A stretch of 19,261 bases of DNA from a candidate division FCPU426 bacterium (GTDB lineage: Bacteria > Oederibacteriota > PGYV01 > Palsa-1178). A program made the translations under genes and the position numbers. Of the stretch, positions 6,322 through 14,183 are shown piece after piece (positions within the stretch are counted from its first letter, which is position 1; the number at the start of each line of letters is the position of its first letter). The notes beneath the pieces were generated by a model. That model did not search any database. It was not told the origin of the DNA and was given only the letters and a program-made list of their open reading frames with translations. The stretch is from assembly GCA_003167475.1 (NCBI GenBank), contig PMTB01000045.1, positions 1-19,261 of the forward strand, written 5' to 3'.

Positions 6322-7524
6322 TTATCCGACCATTCCGCCCATGGAAAACATGGGCAGGAACATGGCAATAACCAGATAACCTATTACAACGCCTAAAACA
6401 GACATAATCATCGGTTCTATCATGGACATTATGGACTCTACCGCGGTATCCACTTCAGCGTCATAAAAATCAGACATTCTCAGGAGCATATCGTCCAGCT
6501 GCCCTGTTTCCTCGCCGACAGCGACCATCTGGGTAACCATGGACGGAAAAAGGCCCGTCGCTTTCATGGGTTCGGTCAGGTTCTGTCCTTCCCTGACCGC
6601 CGCCCTTGTGTCAAGAAGGGCTTTTTCAATTATTTTATTTCCCGATGACCTTGCGACAGTTTCCAAAGCGTCCAGTATCCCAACTCCGGATTTCAGCAAT
6701 GTTCCCAGCGTCCTGGCGAACCTTGCCACGGTCTGTTTTTTCAAAAGAAGGCCGAATACCGGCAATTTAAGCATATATTTATCTATTATCATGGCGCCCT
6801 GGTCCGTCCTTTTTGCCACGTTAAACGCGAACGCCACAAGCGCCATGCCTATGACCTCGAATATCGCGTATTTTTGTTCAAACGCGCTGACATCGAGAAG
6901 TACCTGCGTCATGGGCGGCAGCGCGGTCCCGAAGCTGCCGAATACTTCCTTAAAAGACGGGACGACTTTTACAAGCAGGATTATGATGATTATCGTGGCT
7001 ATGACCATGATAGTTATGGGATATGACATCGCGCCTTTTATTTTTGAGTTAAGCGCCTCTGCTTTTTCGAGGTATGTGGAAAGCCTGTCCAGGATCTGGT
7101 CAAGCGAACCGGAGAGCTCGCCGGCTTTAACCATGTTGCAGTACAGGGTATTGAATACGCTCGGAAATTTTGACATGGCGTCGGACAAGTTCGAGCCGCT
7201 TCCTATGTCGTCCCTTATCTTTATAAGGACGCCCTTGAACACCTTGTCCTCCTGCTGTTCCCCGAGTATATTCAGGGCCTGGAGCACGGGAAGCCCGGCT
7301 GATATCATGGTGGAAAATTGGCGTGAAAATATGGAAATCATGGCTGTCTTGACCTGCGGACCGGTGTTGAACATGGCCGCAAGCCCGCCCTGCTGGGTGA
7401 CGGATATGACCACGAGCTTCTGCTGCTTCATTTTGTGCTGAAGCGTGGCTTCGCTGTCCGCCTCTATGACGCCGTCTATTACGCGTCCGTCCGGCGTTTT
7501 TGCCTTATAGGAAAATGTGGGCAC
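6322..7524 (-). CDS. pilC: Type IV pilus inner-membrane platform protein PilC
   Basis: A 400-residue polytopic protein of the GspF/PilC family that couples the cytoplasmic motor ATPases to pilin insertion and removal. The N-terminus MPTFSYKAKTPDGRVIDGVI is typical of the family. Two T2SF domains follow (about 68-192 and 271-394), each with the family pattern FARTLGTLLKSGVGILDALE / FSRQFSTMISAGLPVLQALN. Membrane helices lie near 168-190, 215-235 and 372-393. The start is GTG 7524, with GGAGG 9 nt upstream. It lies 40 nt after pilT and is most likely co-transcribed with it. Family length is usual. T2SS GspF is the alternative, but pilT next door fixes the assignment. Confidence 0.94.
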   Translation of the reverse strand: MPTFSYKAKTPDGRVIDGVIEADSEATLQHKMKQQKLVVISVTQQGGLAAMFNTGPQVKTAMISIFSRQFSTMISAGLPVLQALNILGEQQEDKVFKGVLIKIRDDIGSGSNLSDAMSKFPSVFNTLYCNMVKAGELSGSLDQILDRLSTYLEKAEALNSKIKGAMSYPITIMVIATIIIIILLVKVVPSFKEVFGSFGTALPPMTQVLLDVSAFEQKYAIFEVIGMALVAFAFNVAKRTDQGAMIIDKYMLKLPVFGLLLKKQTVARFARTLGTLLKSGVGILDALETVARSSGNKIIEKALLDTRAAVREGQNLTEPMKATGLFPSMVTQMVAVGEETGQLDDMLLRMSDFYDAEVDTAVESIMSMIEPMIMSVLGVVIGYLVIAMFLPMFSMGGMVG

Positions 7525-7564
7525 TTAAAAAGCCTCCGTCAAAATATTTGTACTTTGAAAAAAT

Positions 7565-8653
7565 CTAAAAATTACCGCCGCCGCCGCCCGGCCCGCCGGT
7601 TGAAATAATCCTCTGCAGGTCCTTTGTGTCGGAAGTCCTGGCGAATATTTCATTATAGGTGACAAGCTGCTTTTGGTAGAGTTCCGCGAGCGACTGGTTC
7701 ATGGTTTTCATCCCGTAGTCCGTGCCTGTCTGCATTATCGAATATATCTGGTGGACCTTTTCTTCCCTTATTAGGTTTTTTACAGCCGCGTTCGATATAA
7801 GGATTTCAACAGCCATGGACCTTCCGGTTGAATAAGCCTTGGGGAGCAGCTGCTGCGACACAACTGCCTGCAGGGTAAATGATATCTGCGCCCTCACCTG
7901 CTGCTGCTGATGCGAAGGAAAAACGTCTATTATACGGTTGATAGCCTGCACCGCGTCCGGCGTGTGCAGCGTGCCGAAAACAAGATGCCCGGTCTCGGCT
8001 ATGGTAAGGGCCGCCTGTATGGTCTCAAGGTCCCTCATTTCGCCGACGAGTATAACATCCGGGTCCTGCCTTAAAACATATTTCAGCGCCGAAGCGAAAC
8101 TGGCAGTGTCGGTGCCGACCTCGCGCTGGTTCACTATGCAATTTTTATGGGTGTGAATATACTCGATAGGGTCTTCAATGGTCATAATGTGCCCGGCTTC
8201 ATGCGAGTTGATCCAGTCTATCATGGAAGCGAGCGTCGTTGATTTTCCCGAACCGGTGGGGCCGGTGACAAGTATGAGTCCCTTGGGGGTTTTTACAATG
8301 TCATTTATGACCTGCGGCAGTCCAAGTTCGTCAAATGTAAGTATGTGCATTGGGATGTTGCGCAGCGCGGCCGCGACCGCTCCCCTCTGCTTGAAAACGT
8401 TCATCCTGACGCGGCCTATGCCTTCCACCCCGAATGAAATATCAAGTTCGTTCTCGCGTTCGAATTTTTCCTTCTGCTCGTCGGTCAGGATGCTGTAGAT
8501 AATATGCTGGCAGTCGTCCGGCCTCATTTTCTCAAACTCAGTCTGGACCATTTCGCCGTCTATGCGCAGCATTGGCGGGACTCCCACGGTAAGATGAAGA
8601 TCTGATGCTCCTTTTTCAAACATTACCCTGAGAAGCGTGTCAATATTTACCAT
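7565..8653 (-). CDS. pilT: Type IV pilus retraction ATPase PilT
   Basis: A 362-residue cytoplasmic hexameric ATPase that powers pilus depolymerisation and twitching motility. Visible: an N-terminal PAS-like domain (about 1-100, with KGASDLHLTVGVPPMLRIDG); Walker A GPTGSGKST (131-139); Asp box MTIEDPIEY (157-165); Walker B VILVGEMRD (200-208); His box TGHLVFGTLHT (221-231); and the PilT-specific AIRNLIRE-type motif AVKNLIREEK (290-299), which separates retraction from extension ATPases. It ends in a glycine-rich tail, GGPGGGGGNF. AGGAGG lies 8 nt before ATG 8653 and a consensus promoter lies upstream. A PilU paralogue is possible but less likely because this is the only copy beside pilC. Confidence 0.95.
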   Translation of the reverse strand: MVNIDTLLRVMFEKGASDLHLTVGVPPMLRIDGEMVQTEFEKMRPDDCQHIIYSILTDEQKEKFERENELDISFGVEGIGRVRMNVFKQRGAVAAALRNIPMHILTFDELGLPQVINDIVKTPKGLILVTGPTGSGKSTTLASMIDWINSHEAGHIMTIEDPIEYIHTHKNCIVNQREVGTDTASFASALKYVLRQDPDVILVGEMRDLETIQAALTIAETGHLVFGTLHTPDAVQAINRIIDVFPSHQQQQVRAQISFTLQAVVSQQLLPKAYSTGRSMAVEILISNAAVKNLIREEKVHQIYSIMQTGTDYGMKTMNQSLAELYQKQLVTYNEIFARTSDTKDLQRIISTGGPGGGGGNF

Positions 8654-8704
8654 CTAAACAACCTCCTGAAAAGAAAGTAGTGTAGTATCATGCTATGTCT
8701 ATAC

Positions 8705-8733
8705 ATTATATCCAGTATCTTATATGATGTCAA
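8705..8733 (-). promoter_or_regulatory. Consensus sigma70 promoter of pilT-pilC
   Basis: Minus-strand TTGACA (8728-8733), 17-nt spacer, TATAAT (8705-8710): a complete consensus match about 52 nt before the pilT ATG. Confidence 0.9.
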
Positions 8734-8796
8734 TTCAAAACTGCCATAAAACTTTCAAAACGTTTTTTACCATATTTTAATACATTAAAAACCGGT

Positions 8797-9168
8797 TTAT
8801 TCACCTGTTATTTTTCGGATTGCCGCAATGTGGTCTTCTTTTACCACCAAAAACTGAAGCCCCACCCTGAATTTCCTCAAAACATCATCGCGCCTTACCC
8901 ACTTGACTTCCGCAAATGTGGCAATATTTTCCCCCGTACCATTCAAAGATACGTCAAGCCTTACCACCTTATCCTGGCCTATTTCCTCGTCGCAGATAAG
9001 CTGGAGCCCGGATGTGCTTATATCCTCGGTTTCAACCCTGCGTTTCCTGTCGGCTTCCGGCCCTCGCTGTTCGAACTCGTCATTGGCCATGACCTTATAG
9101 GTCACGTTTAGTTTTGTCTGTGCCCTTTTATGTTTGCGCCTGTCAATGTAAATGTCGCCTTTTGGCAT
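8797..9168 (-). CDS. PilZ-domain protein (probable c-di-GMP receptor)
   Basis: A 123-residue protein consisting almost only of a PilZ domain. The two c-di-GMP contact motifs are intact: RxxxR as R11-KHK-R15 and (D/N)xSxxG as D49-IS-TS-G54, followed by the beta-barrel strands ending in RKFRVGLQFL. PilZ proteins bind c-di-GMP and regulate pilus assembly, motility or polysaccharide synthesis. No output domain is fused, so it probably acts by binding a partner. GGAG lies 7 nt before ATG 9168. It has its own promoter and is followed by the pilT promoter, so it is adjacent to the pilus genes but a separate transcription unit. Ligand binding is inferred from motifs only. Confidence 0.88.
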   Translation of the reverse strand: MPKGDIYIDRRKHKRAQTKLNVTYKVMANDEFEQRGPEADRKRRVETEDISTSGLQLICDEEIGQDKVVRLDVSLNGTGENIATFAEVKWVRRDDVLRKFRVGLQFLVVKEDHIAAIRKITGE

Positions 9169-9202
9169 TGTTTACTCCGTTTCAAATTTATCAATACAAC
9201 CA

Positions 9203-9231
9203 ATTGTAGCAGGGGTTTTGTGTTTTATCAA
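9203..9231 (-). promoter_or_regulatory. Sigma70-type promoter of the PilZ gene
   Basis: Minus-strand TTGATA (9226-9231), 17-nt spacer ending TGC, TACAAT (9203-9208), about 35 nt before the ATG. The TGC gives an extended -10. Confidence 0.8.
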
Positions 9232-9256
9232 ATGTTATTATGTTTTTAAAGAGCTT

Positions 9257-9386
9257 AATTTAAAATTCAAAATTGAGAATTCAAAATTAAGGTGTCGCCT
9301 TGCTACCTAAATTATAATATTGCAAGGGCCACCTGGCCCGCAGCAATAGACGATAATTCTCAATTTTGAATTTTTAATTTTAAATT
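9257..9386. repeat. MITE-like element with long AT-rich terminal inverted repeats
   Basis: Left arm 9257-9281 reads AATTTAAAATTCAAAATTG then AGAATT. The right arm 9355-9386 is its reverse complement apart from a 7-nt insertion. The arms enclose about 73 bp of less AT-rich DNA containing a small perfect hairpin GGGCCA-CC-TGGCCC (9325-9338). There is no ORF and no obvious target-site duplication. The right arm ends 3 bp beyond the GH13 gene stop codon, so the fold may also serve as its transcript end. Confidence 0.65.
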
Positions 9387-9389
9387 GCC

Positions 9390-10877
9390 TTATCCGGCGA
9401 AGATGTAGGCGTTCTTCCCGCCGATGTAAAATTCGATGGTGCCCCTGTCCGGCTTGAAATATCCGTTGCCGCCGTATATGCATTTTAACTGCCTCGATTG
9501 GCTCATTACGGCCTCCGGGATGTTCAGTTTCACGGATGCGTCATTGCCTTTGTTCACCACCACCAGCACGGTGTTTTCATTATTCTGCCTGAAGTACGCA
9601 ACGACGTTCTCGCCCGCGTAAGACTCTATGAAAGCGCCGTCTTTTAAGGCGCCGAAGGTCTTCCTTATCCATATCATGTGCTTGTAGAATTCATGGAAGG
9701 AGTTGTATCTGTTGACCTTACCCCACTCCATCGGGCCTCCTGCCGAATGTTTTTCATATGAGTTGACCACTTCCCAGTCAAGGCCCATGCGGTTCTCCTC
9801 CTCTTTTTGCCCTTTTGTGGTGCCAAGCTCGTCACCGAAATATATCATGGGAGAGCCCGGGTACGTGAACTGCAGGGCCGAAGCAATCTTGAAGAGTCCC
9901 TCGTCGTTCCCGACATCGTAGAGCAGCCTGTTTGTATCATGTGTGGACACCAGGTTCCAGCTTGCGCGCAGTTTTTCCTCCGGGTACTCGGAATACATCT
10001 TCACCAGCTCGGCCATATAATTTGCCCCGTCGATCTTTCCGGTCAAAAAGTTGGCGGTCGTGCCCCTGAAAACATAATTCATCACCCCGTCAAGGCGCCC
10101 GTCGGCGAGGCACTCTTTTCCATAAGTCTCGACAACCTCGCCGATGAGAAGTTTGTCTTCGCCCGTCTCCTTTACCGCAACCCTTATCCGCTCAAGCGTC
10201 TTTGCCCCGAGCCGCTCGGCCACGTCAAGCCGCCACCCGTCCGCGCCCTGTTTGAGCCAGTACTTTACCACGCTGTTACTGCCGGAATAAAAGTACTCTA
10301 TGACATCCGGGTTCTCCTGGTTCAGTACAGGAAGGGTTTCTATGCCGTTCCAGACCATTACGTATCCTTCCGCGTTTACCTGGTACATGGCTTTATGCTT
10401 TAAGTCTCCGGCCTTTGCCTTTTTATACCACTCATGTTCCGAACTGGTATGGTTGAATACGCCGTCTATGATCACCTTGATGCCTTTTGAATGGAATGTT
10501 TTTATCATTTCCCTGAAATCATTTATATCCCCAAAATGAGGGTCTATGGCCATATGATCGAGGGTGTCGTATTTGTGGTTGCTTAAAGCTTTAAATATGG
10601 GTGTGAGATAAACCAGGTCCACGCCGAGTTCTTTTAAATATCCGGAGGCGTATGCCGCGCCTTTTAAGTCGCCGCCGTAAAAACCGCTGTTGTGATGCAG
10701 TGTCGGGTCCTTTTCATGCCACTTCAGACGCGTAATCTTCTCGCCATAAGCGTCGCCCGTATATATTCCCTTTTTTCCCTGGGGATCTGGCACTGAAGAC
10801 GCAAAAGAATCCACGAAACACAGGTATCCTATGGAATTTTTAGCCCAATCAGGTGTCTTGTCCTTGTACTCAGCCAC
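9390..10877 (-). CDS. GH13-family alpha-glucan hydrolase/transferase (alpha-amylase-like)
   Basis: A 495-residue enzyme with an (alpha/beta)8 GH13 barrel acting on alpha-glucans. Conserved regions: FYGGDLKG with LGVDLVYLTPIF (67-95); region I DGVFNH (138-143); region II GWRLDVAE with nucleophile D218; region III GEVVE with acid/base E247; and region IV STHDTNR with D314. A small C-terminal beta domain (about 420-495) follows. There is no signal peptide, so it should be cytoplasmic and act on stored glycogen or imported maltodextrins. The region IV sequence S-T-H-D, instead of the common N-H-D, recalls neopullulanase/cyclomaltodextrinase-like subfamilies, but the usual N-terminal domain of those is absent. 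The start is GTG 10877 with GGAGG 5 nt upstream. It forms a single-gene unit with its own promoter. Exact substrate specificity cannot be read from the sequence. Confidence 0.9.
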   Translation of the reverse strand: MAEYKDKTPDWAKNSIGYLCFVDSFASSVPDPQGKKGIYTGDAYGEKITRLKWHEKDPTLHHNSGFYGGDLKGAAYASGYLKELGVDLVYLTPIFKALSNHKYDTLDHMAIDPHFGDINDFREMIKTFHSKGIKVIIDGVFNHTSSEHEWYKKAKAGDLKHKAMYQVNAEGYVMVWNGIETLPVLNQENPDVIEYFYSGSNSVVKYWLKQGADGWRLDVAERLGAKTLERIRVAVKETGEDKLLIGEVVETYGKECLADGRLDGVMNYVFRGTTANFLTGKIDGANYMAELVKMYSEYPEEKLRASWNLVSTHDTNRLLYDVGNDEGLFKIASALQFTYPGSPMIYFGDELGTTKGQKEEENRMGLDWEVVNSYEKHSAGGPMEWGKVNRYNSFHEFYKHMIWIRKTFGALKDGAFIESYAGENVVAYFRQNNENTVLVVVNKGNDASVKLNIPEAVMSQSRQLKCIYGGNGYFKPDRGTIEFYIGGKNAYIFAG

Positions 10878-10907
10878 AGGCGCCTCCGCGAAATTAGTCT
10901 GGCAATT

Positions 10908-10935
10908 ATTATAAAGGAGAACGCGGTTGTGTCAA
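10908..10935 (-). promoter_or_regulatory. Sigma70 promoter of the GH13 gene
   Basis: Minus-strand TTGACA (10930-10935), 16-nt spacer, TATAAT (10908-10913), about 30 nt before the GTG start. Confidence 0.85.
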
Positions 10936-10976
10936 TGGTTTTAAATAATGCCTGCCTTTATTTTTATAATATATTA

Positions 10977-12026
10977 TTATGGCCCGAATTTTTGTATCCT
11001 GTTATTGGCCGAATCCGTGACATACACATTGCCGGCGGCGTCCACCGTGATACCTGTTACGCCGGCAAACTGGCCGGGCAGGGTGCCGTATGCGCCCCAT
11101 TTATACACAAAAGTCCCGTCTGTCTTAAATTTTTCAATCCTGTTATTGCTGTAATCCGCGACATACACGAACCCGCGCGTCCCATCAGCTGCCAATTCAA
11201 CGGGGTTTGTAAACTGCCCGTCGCCTGTCCCAAGGCTTCCCCATTGTGTCATATAGGTTCCGGTTAAATTGAATTTCTGTATCCTGCTGTTGCCCCATTC
11301 ACAGACATATATAAATCCAAATTCATCGGCCGCCACGCCCTGCGGCGAGCTGAACTGACCATTACCGGTGCCTATTGTGCCCCATTTCGTAATAAATACG
11401 CCGGCGCTTGTAAATTTTTGTATCCTGTTATTAGATCCGTCAGCCACATATAAATTATCATATTCGTCAACTGCAAGCTCTATGGGGTTCAAAAACAACC
11501 CGTCCGTGGCGCCCATAGAGCCCCACTTCGTTATAAAAACCCCGTTATTCGTGAACTTTTGTATCCTGTTATTGTCAGCTTCGGACACATAAACATTCCC
11601 GGCGCTGTCCACGGCAATGCCATATGGATTGGCAAACTGGCTGTTTGCGGACCCGTAAGTTCCCCACGCTGTCAAAAATACGCCGGAGCTGTTAAATTTT
11701 TCCACCCGGTTGTTAAGCAGGTCAGTTACAAATATATTGCCGTTCCTGTCAACAGCGATACCCTCGGGCTTGTTAAATTGGCCGTTACCTGTGCCGGCTG
11801 ATCCAGCCTGCATCTGAAATACATTCGTAGGCGCCGGTGTAAAAGTCTGCGTGACGGTCAGTGTGGCCGTGCTGGTCCTGGTAAGAGTTGTGGTATTTAT
11901 CGCGGTCATTACAGGGGAAGGCGTAAACTCCGAAAAACCCGTAATGGCGGCGGGCCCGTGTTTTTTTGAGCAGCTGAATATGACAAGAAGCGATAATAAT
12001 CCCATAAATATGACGGCGTTTTTCAT
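10977..12026 (-). CDS. NHL-repeat beta-propeller lipoprotein
   Basis: A 349-residue predicted lipoprotein. The hydrophobic signal (1-18) ends in IFSC, giving C19 as the likely lipidated residue; the lipobox is slightly atypical (Phe at -2). A Thr/Ser-rich linker (about 34-68, TRTSTATLTVTQTFTPAPT) leads into six tandem NHL repeats of about 47 residues (about 72-349), each with the pattern GQF-P-G-AVD--GN-YV-D--NNRIQKF. Six units predict a closed six-bladed propeller. NHL propellers bind proteins, RNA or glycans, or carry lyase-type activity; no catalytic residue pattern is evident here. Repeat 4 has a lone Cys (YVCEW). AGGGGG precedes ATG 12026. It forms a single-gene unit. Function is unknown; an outer-membrane or cell-surface binding role is the best inference. 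Confidence 0.87.
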   Translation of the reverse strand: MKNAVIFMGLLSLLVIFSCSKKHGPAAITGFSEFTPSPVMTAINTTTLTRTSTATLTVTQTFTPAPTNVFQMQAGSAGTGNGQFNKPEGIAVDRNGNIFVTDLLNNRVEKFNSSGVFLTAWGTYGSANSQFANPYGIAVDSAGNVYVSEADNNRIQKFTNNGVFITKWGSMGATDGLFLNPIELAVDEYDNLYVADGSNNRIQKFTSAGVFITKWGTIGTGNGQFSSPQGVAADEFGFIYVCEWGNSRIQKFNLTGTYMTQWGSLGTGDGQFTNPVELAADGTRGFVYVADYSNNRIEKFKTDGTFVYKWGAYGTLPGQFAGVTGITVDAAGNVYVTDSANNRIQKFGP

Positions 12027-12047
12027 TTAGTCCCCCTTGTTTTTACG

Positions 12048-12077
12048 ATTATAACACAGAATAATATATTATGGCAA
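12048..12077 (-). promoter_or_regulatory. Promoter of the NHL lipoprotein gene
   Basis: Minus-strand TTGCCA (12072-12077), 18-nt spacer ending TGT, TATAAT (12048-12053), with an extended -10. A perfect 12-bp palindrome, GGCCCATGGGCC (12089-12100), lies just upstream and might be a protein-binding site. Confidence 0.7.
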
Positions 12078-12121
12078 CATTAAAGTAAGGCCCATGGGCC
12101 GGTCAACAATGCGAGGCAAAC

Positions 12122-13441
12122 TTACCCCTGAACAAAATATTTGACACCATGGTATTGTATATACACGGACAGGGCCAGCAGAATGGCTGCGGCCGTATAA
12201 AAATACTTGCCCCGCCATATTTTCAAAATAAAAACCATAAAAATAACTGCCATAAGCTGGAAATCAAGGCTGTAACGGGATGCGAACTGTATCCAGCCGT
12301 TGCCCACCATCATTAATATAACTGCAGCGGTTGCCGCGCCTGAAATTGCCGCCGCTGCCATGGCAATCAAGTCATATTTTTCCAGGCGACCGGCAATCAC
12401 TGTTCTTCCCGCCAGGATATTTTCCGCTCCGGACAAAAAAAAGTACGCGGCTGGAAAAATAAAAAAGAACAAAGGTGATGCCCACAGGAAACCGAAGCCC
12501 TCTGCCCCGTAAAGAAAGAAAGGAAACTTCACGGACAAAGGCATGGGCTTGAACACTTCGGAATATAAATTTTGAGGGATATATAAAAATGACGTAACCC
12601 CGTGCTTATGCACGTTTTGCATAAAATAAAGGTGTATATTGCAGTAATTTATCCCGTTATCAAACACCCTTCCGTCAAAGCGGGCAGCGTTATAGGCCAT
12701 ATTCCAGGCTGACGCGCAAACAAAAGGCAGTGCAAAGGCAAGCGAGTCGACAATTACATTTTTTATAAGGTCTTTACCACGATTTTTGATATGGATGGCG
12801 GCCAGTAAGAATATTGAAAAAATCAGGTCATTCCTTGTATACACAGCCGCGGAAAAAAACAACGAAGACAAAAGAAGGTTCATAGGCGATGTTCTGCCAA
12901 GCATAAATAAAATGGACGCCAGCAGGAATGTCTGGGCCATAACCTGGGAAATATACCACACAGACCCCAGCATGGACATGTAAAAATGCACGGTCCCGAA
13001 TGACCAGAACACCGCCAGGAAAAGGACCTCAAGGGGCTTAAGACCCATCCCGTACTTTTTTGAAAACACAAAAAATAACAAAATTACAAGGGTTGTATTT
13101 AACGCCCCGAATGAAGCGGCTATCAGGTTGTCCTGAGTCGGGTTCCCCAAAGCGTTCAATCCCATATAAACCAAAGCGGGCACGGGCGGCCAGTAAAGGT
13201 AGAACTTGTTATTGTAAAATGCCAGGTCGGCTGTTTTCTCCCCGCTTGCCCTGTCTATATCAAGCCTGCCATGCGCGAAGGACCCCGCAAGGTCCTTGAA
13301 ATAGTTGAATGGCTCGCCGCCTGTGCGTAGCCTGCCGCTGACGAACAAACCGGAGTAAAACAGCCAGGTAAGGACGGGCAGGAGGATAAGGATAATTGTG
13401 ACAGTAATATTGGATGCCCTGTTTTTGCCCGTATCAGCCAT
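12122..13441 (-). CDS. Polytopic membrane protein, GT-C/GT39-like glycosyltransferase candidate
   Basis: A 439-residue integral membrane protein with roughly ten hydrophobic segments, including about 13-33, 118-134, 147-185, 190-215, 232-250, 318-345, 365-387, 394-410 and 414-430. The first extracytoplasmic loop contains FNYFKDLAGSFAHGRLDID, resembling the loop after the first helix of family-39-like GT-C enzymes, where acidic residues bind metal or polyprenyl-phosphate sugar. YLYWPPVPALVYMGLNAL follows, which is also common in such proteins. I cannot assign donor or acceptor. GGAGG lies before ATG 13441. Upstream are a lipoprotein and a DUF2723 protein on the same strand, suggesting a surface-glycosylation neighbourhood. 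The GT-C call is inference from topology and loop pattern; 'membrane protein of unknown function' is the safe name. Confidence 0.72.
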   Translation of the reverse strand: MADTGKNRASNITVTIILILLPVLTWLFYSGLFVSGRLRTGGEPFNYFKDLAGSFAHGRLDIDRASGEKTADLAFYNNKFYLYWPPVPALVYMGLNALGNPTQDNLIAASFGALNTTLVILLFFVFSKKYGMGLKPLEVLFLAVFWSFGTVHFYMSMLGSVWYISQVMAQTFLLASILFMLGRTSPMNLLLSSLFFSAAVYTRNDLIFSIFLLAAIHIKNRGKDLIKNVIVDSLAFALPFVCASAWNMAYNAARFDGRVFDNGINYCNIHLYFMQNVHKHGVTSFLYIPQNLYSEVFKPMPLSVKFPFFLYGAEGFGFLWASPLFFFIFPAAYFFLSGAENILAGRTVIAGRLEKYDLIAMAAAAISGAATAAVILMMVGNGWIQFASRYSLDFQLMAVIFMVFILKIWRGKYFYTAAAILLALSVYIQYHGVKYFVQG

Positions 13442-13510
13442 TGATTTTTTTCCTCCGCAGCCATGCGTCCGTCTTCAAACGGTCCGTTTAAAAAACTACG
13501 CTGCGTGTAT

Positions 13511-13538
13511 ATTTTATCATCATGGACGGTAAAGGCAA
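13511..13538 (-). promoter_or_regulatory. Possible weak promoter of the GT-C-like gene
   Basis: Minus-strand TTGCCT (13533-13538), 16-nt spacer, TAAAAT (13511-13516), 70 nt before the ATG. The match is partial, and read-through from the lipoprotein gene is equally possible. Confidence 0.35.
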
Positions 13539-13592
13539 GTTTAAACTGGCTCCGAAAAATCCATAATACTTATTTGACCGTTGAATATTATT

Positions 13593-14126
13593 TTATAACC
13601 CTCCGCTGGTATTTGGAGGTTGTGAACCCAGCGTTGACGTGGAAAATGTCCCGGTAATAAGATTTATATTATATGTTGAACCGGGCGCCAATGAGACGGA
13701 GTCCCATGTGTCGCTGTTTTTGGAACCAATCACGGTCACATTGTACGTGTCACTATCCTTCAATGCTATATTTACATTCGCGCTGTATCCGGCAGAAACC
13801 GAACAAGTTTGATTGAAGGTTTTTCCGTTCGAACATTGAACCAGGCTGATCCCAACCACGGTTTGCGGCGCCGGTGTGGGCGTCAAAGTGGGGCAAGGCC
13901 CGCCGCAATCGGCATTAGGGAGGCATAATCCGCATGGGACAGTCGGAACAGGCGTGGGTGTAGATGTGGGCGTGGGTACTTTAGTGAGATCGTTTGAAAT
14001 GTTAAATGTGACATAATTAGAATCCGCAACGGGAGTGGATGGTGTTGTGTTCTTGCAGCCGGACACTATGAAAGACATAAAAGAAATAAAAACAAGTAAT
14101 AAAACCGCAATTACCACTTTTTTCAT
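13593..14126 (-). CDS. Small lipoprotein with Cys-containing Thr/Pro-rich linker, function unknown
   Basis: A 177-residue lipoprotein precursor, starting at ATG 14126 because GGGGAG lies 9 nt upstream and because MKKVVIAVLLLVFISF is a proper signal peptide; an ATG 33 nt earlier lacks both. The lipobox is VSGC with C24 as the lipid site. It is followed by a linker (about 50-88) made of TPTSTPTPVPT and TLTPTPAP blocks around a Cys/Gly/Pro insert, CGLCLPNADCGGPCP, with four closely spaced cysteines. The C-terminal domain (about 90-177) is predicted beta-rich (VVGISLVQCSNGKTFNQTC, SYNINLITGTF-like strands) with two more Cys. No known family is recognised. It has its own consensus promoter. It may be an outer-membrane displayed protein; the Thr-rich linker is a plausible O-glycosylation target of the neighbouring membrane enzymes. 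Confidence 0.78.
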   Translation of the reverse strand: MKKVVIAVLLLVFISFMSFIVSGCKNTTPSTPVADSNYVTFNISNDLTKVPTPTSTPTPVPTVPCGLCLPNADCGGPCPTLTPTPAPQTVVGISLVQCSNGKTFNQTCSVSAGYSANVNIALKDSDTYNVTVIGSKNSDTWDSVSLAPGSTYNINLITGTFSTSTLGSQPPNTSGGL

Positions 14127-14183
14127 TTTTGGAGTCTCCCCTTTATAAATAATATTCATATAAAGTAATTGCTTGCTAAATGT

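Noticed and set aside
6539..7441. A 300-codon open frame on the plus strand
   Set aside because: Antisense shadow of pilC, which is complete and has clear T2SF domains.
10977..12026. Serine/threonine kinase or peptidyl-alpha-hydroxyglycine lyase based on NHL repeats
   Set aside because: No kinase domain and no recognisable lyase metal-site pattern; only the propeller and a lipoprotein signal are present.
13566..13600. Terminator-like AT stem after the small lipoprotein gene
   Set aside because: Only about 6 A-T pairs with a long loop; too weak to call, though a short T-run follows.
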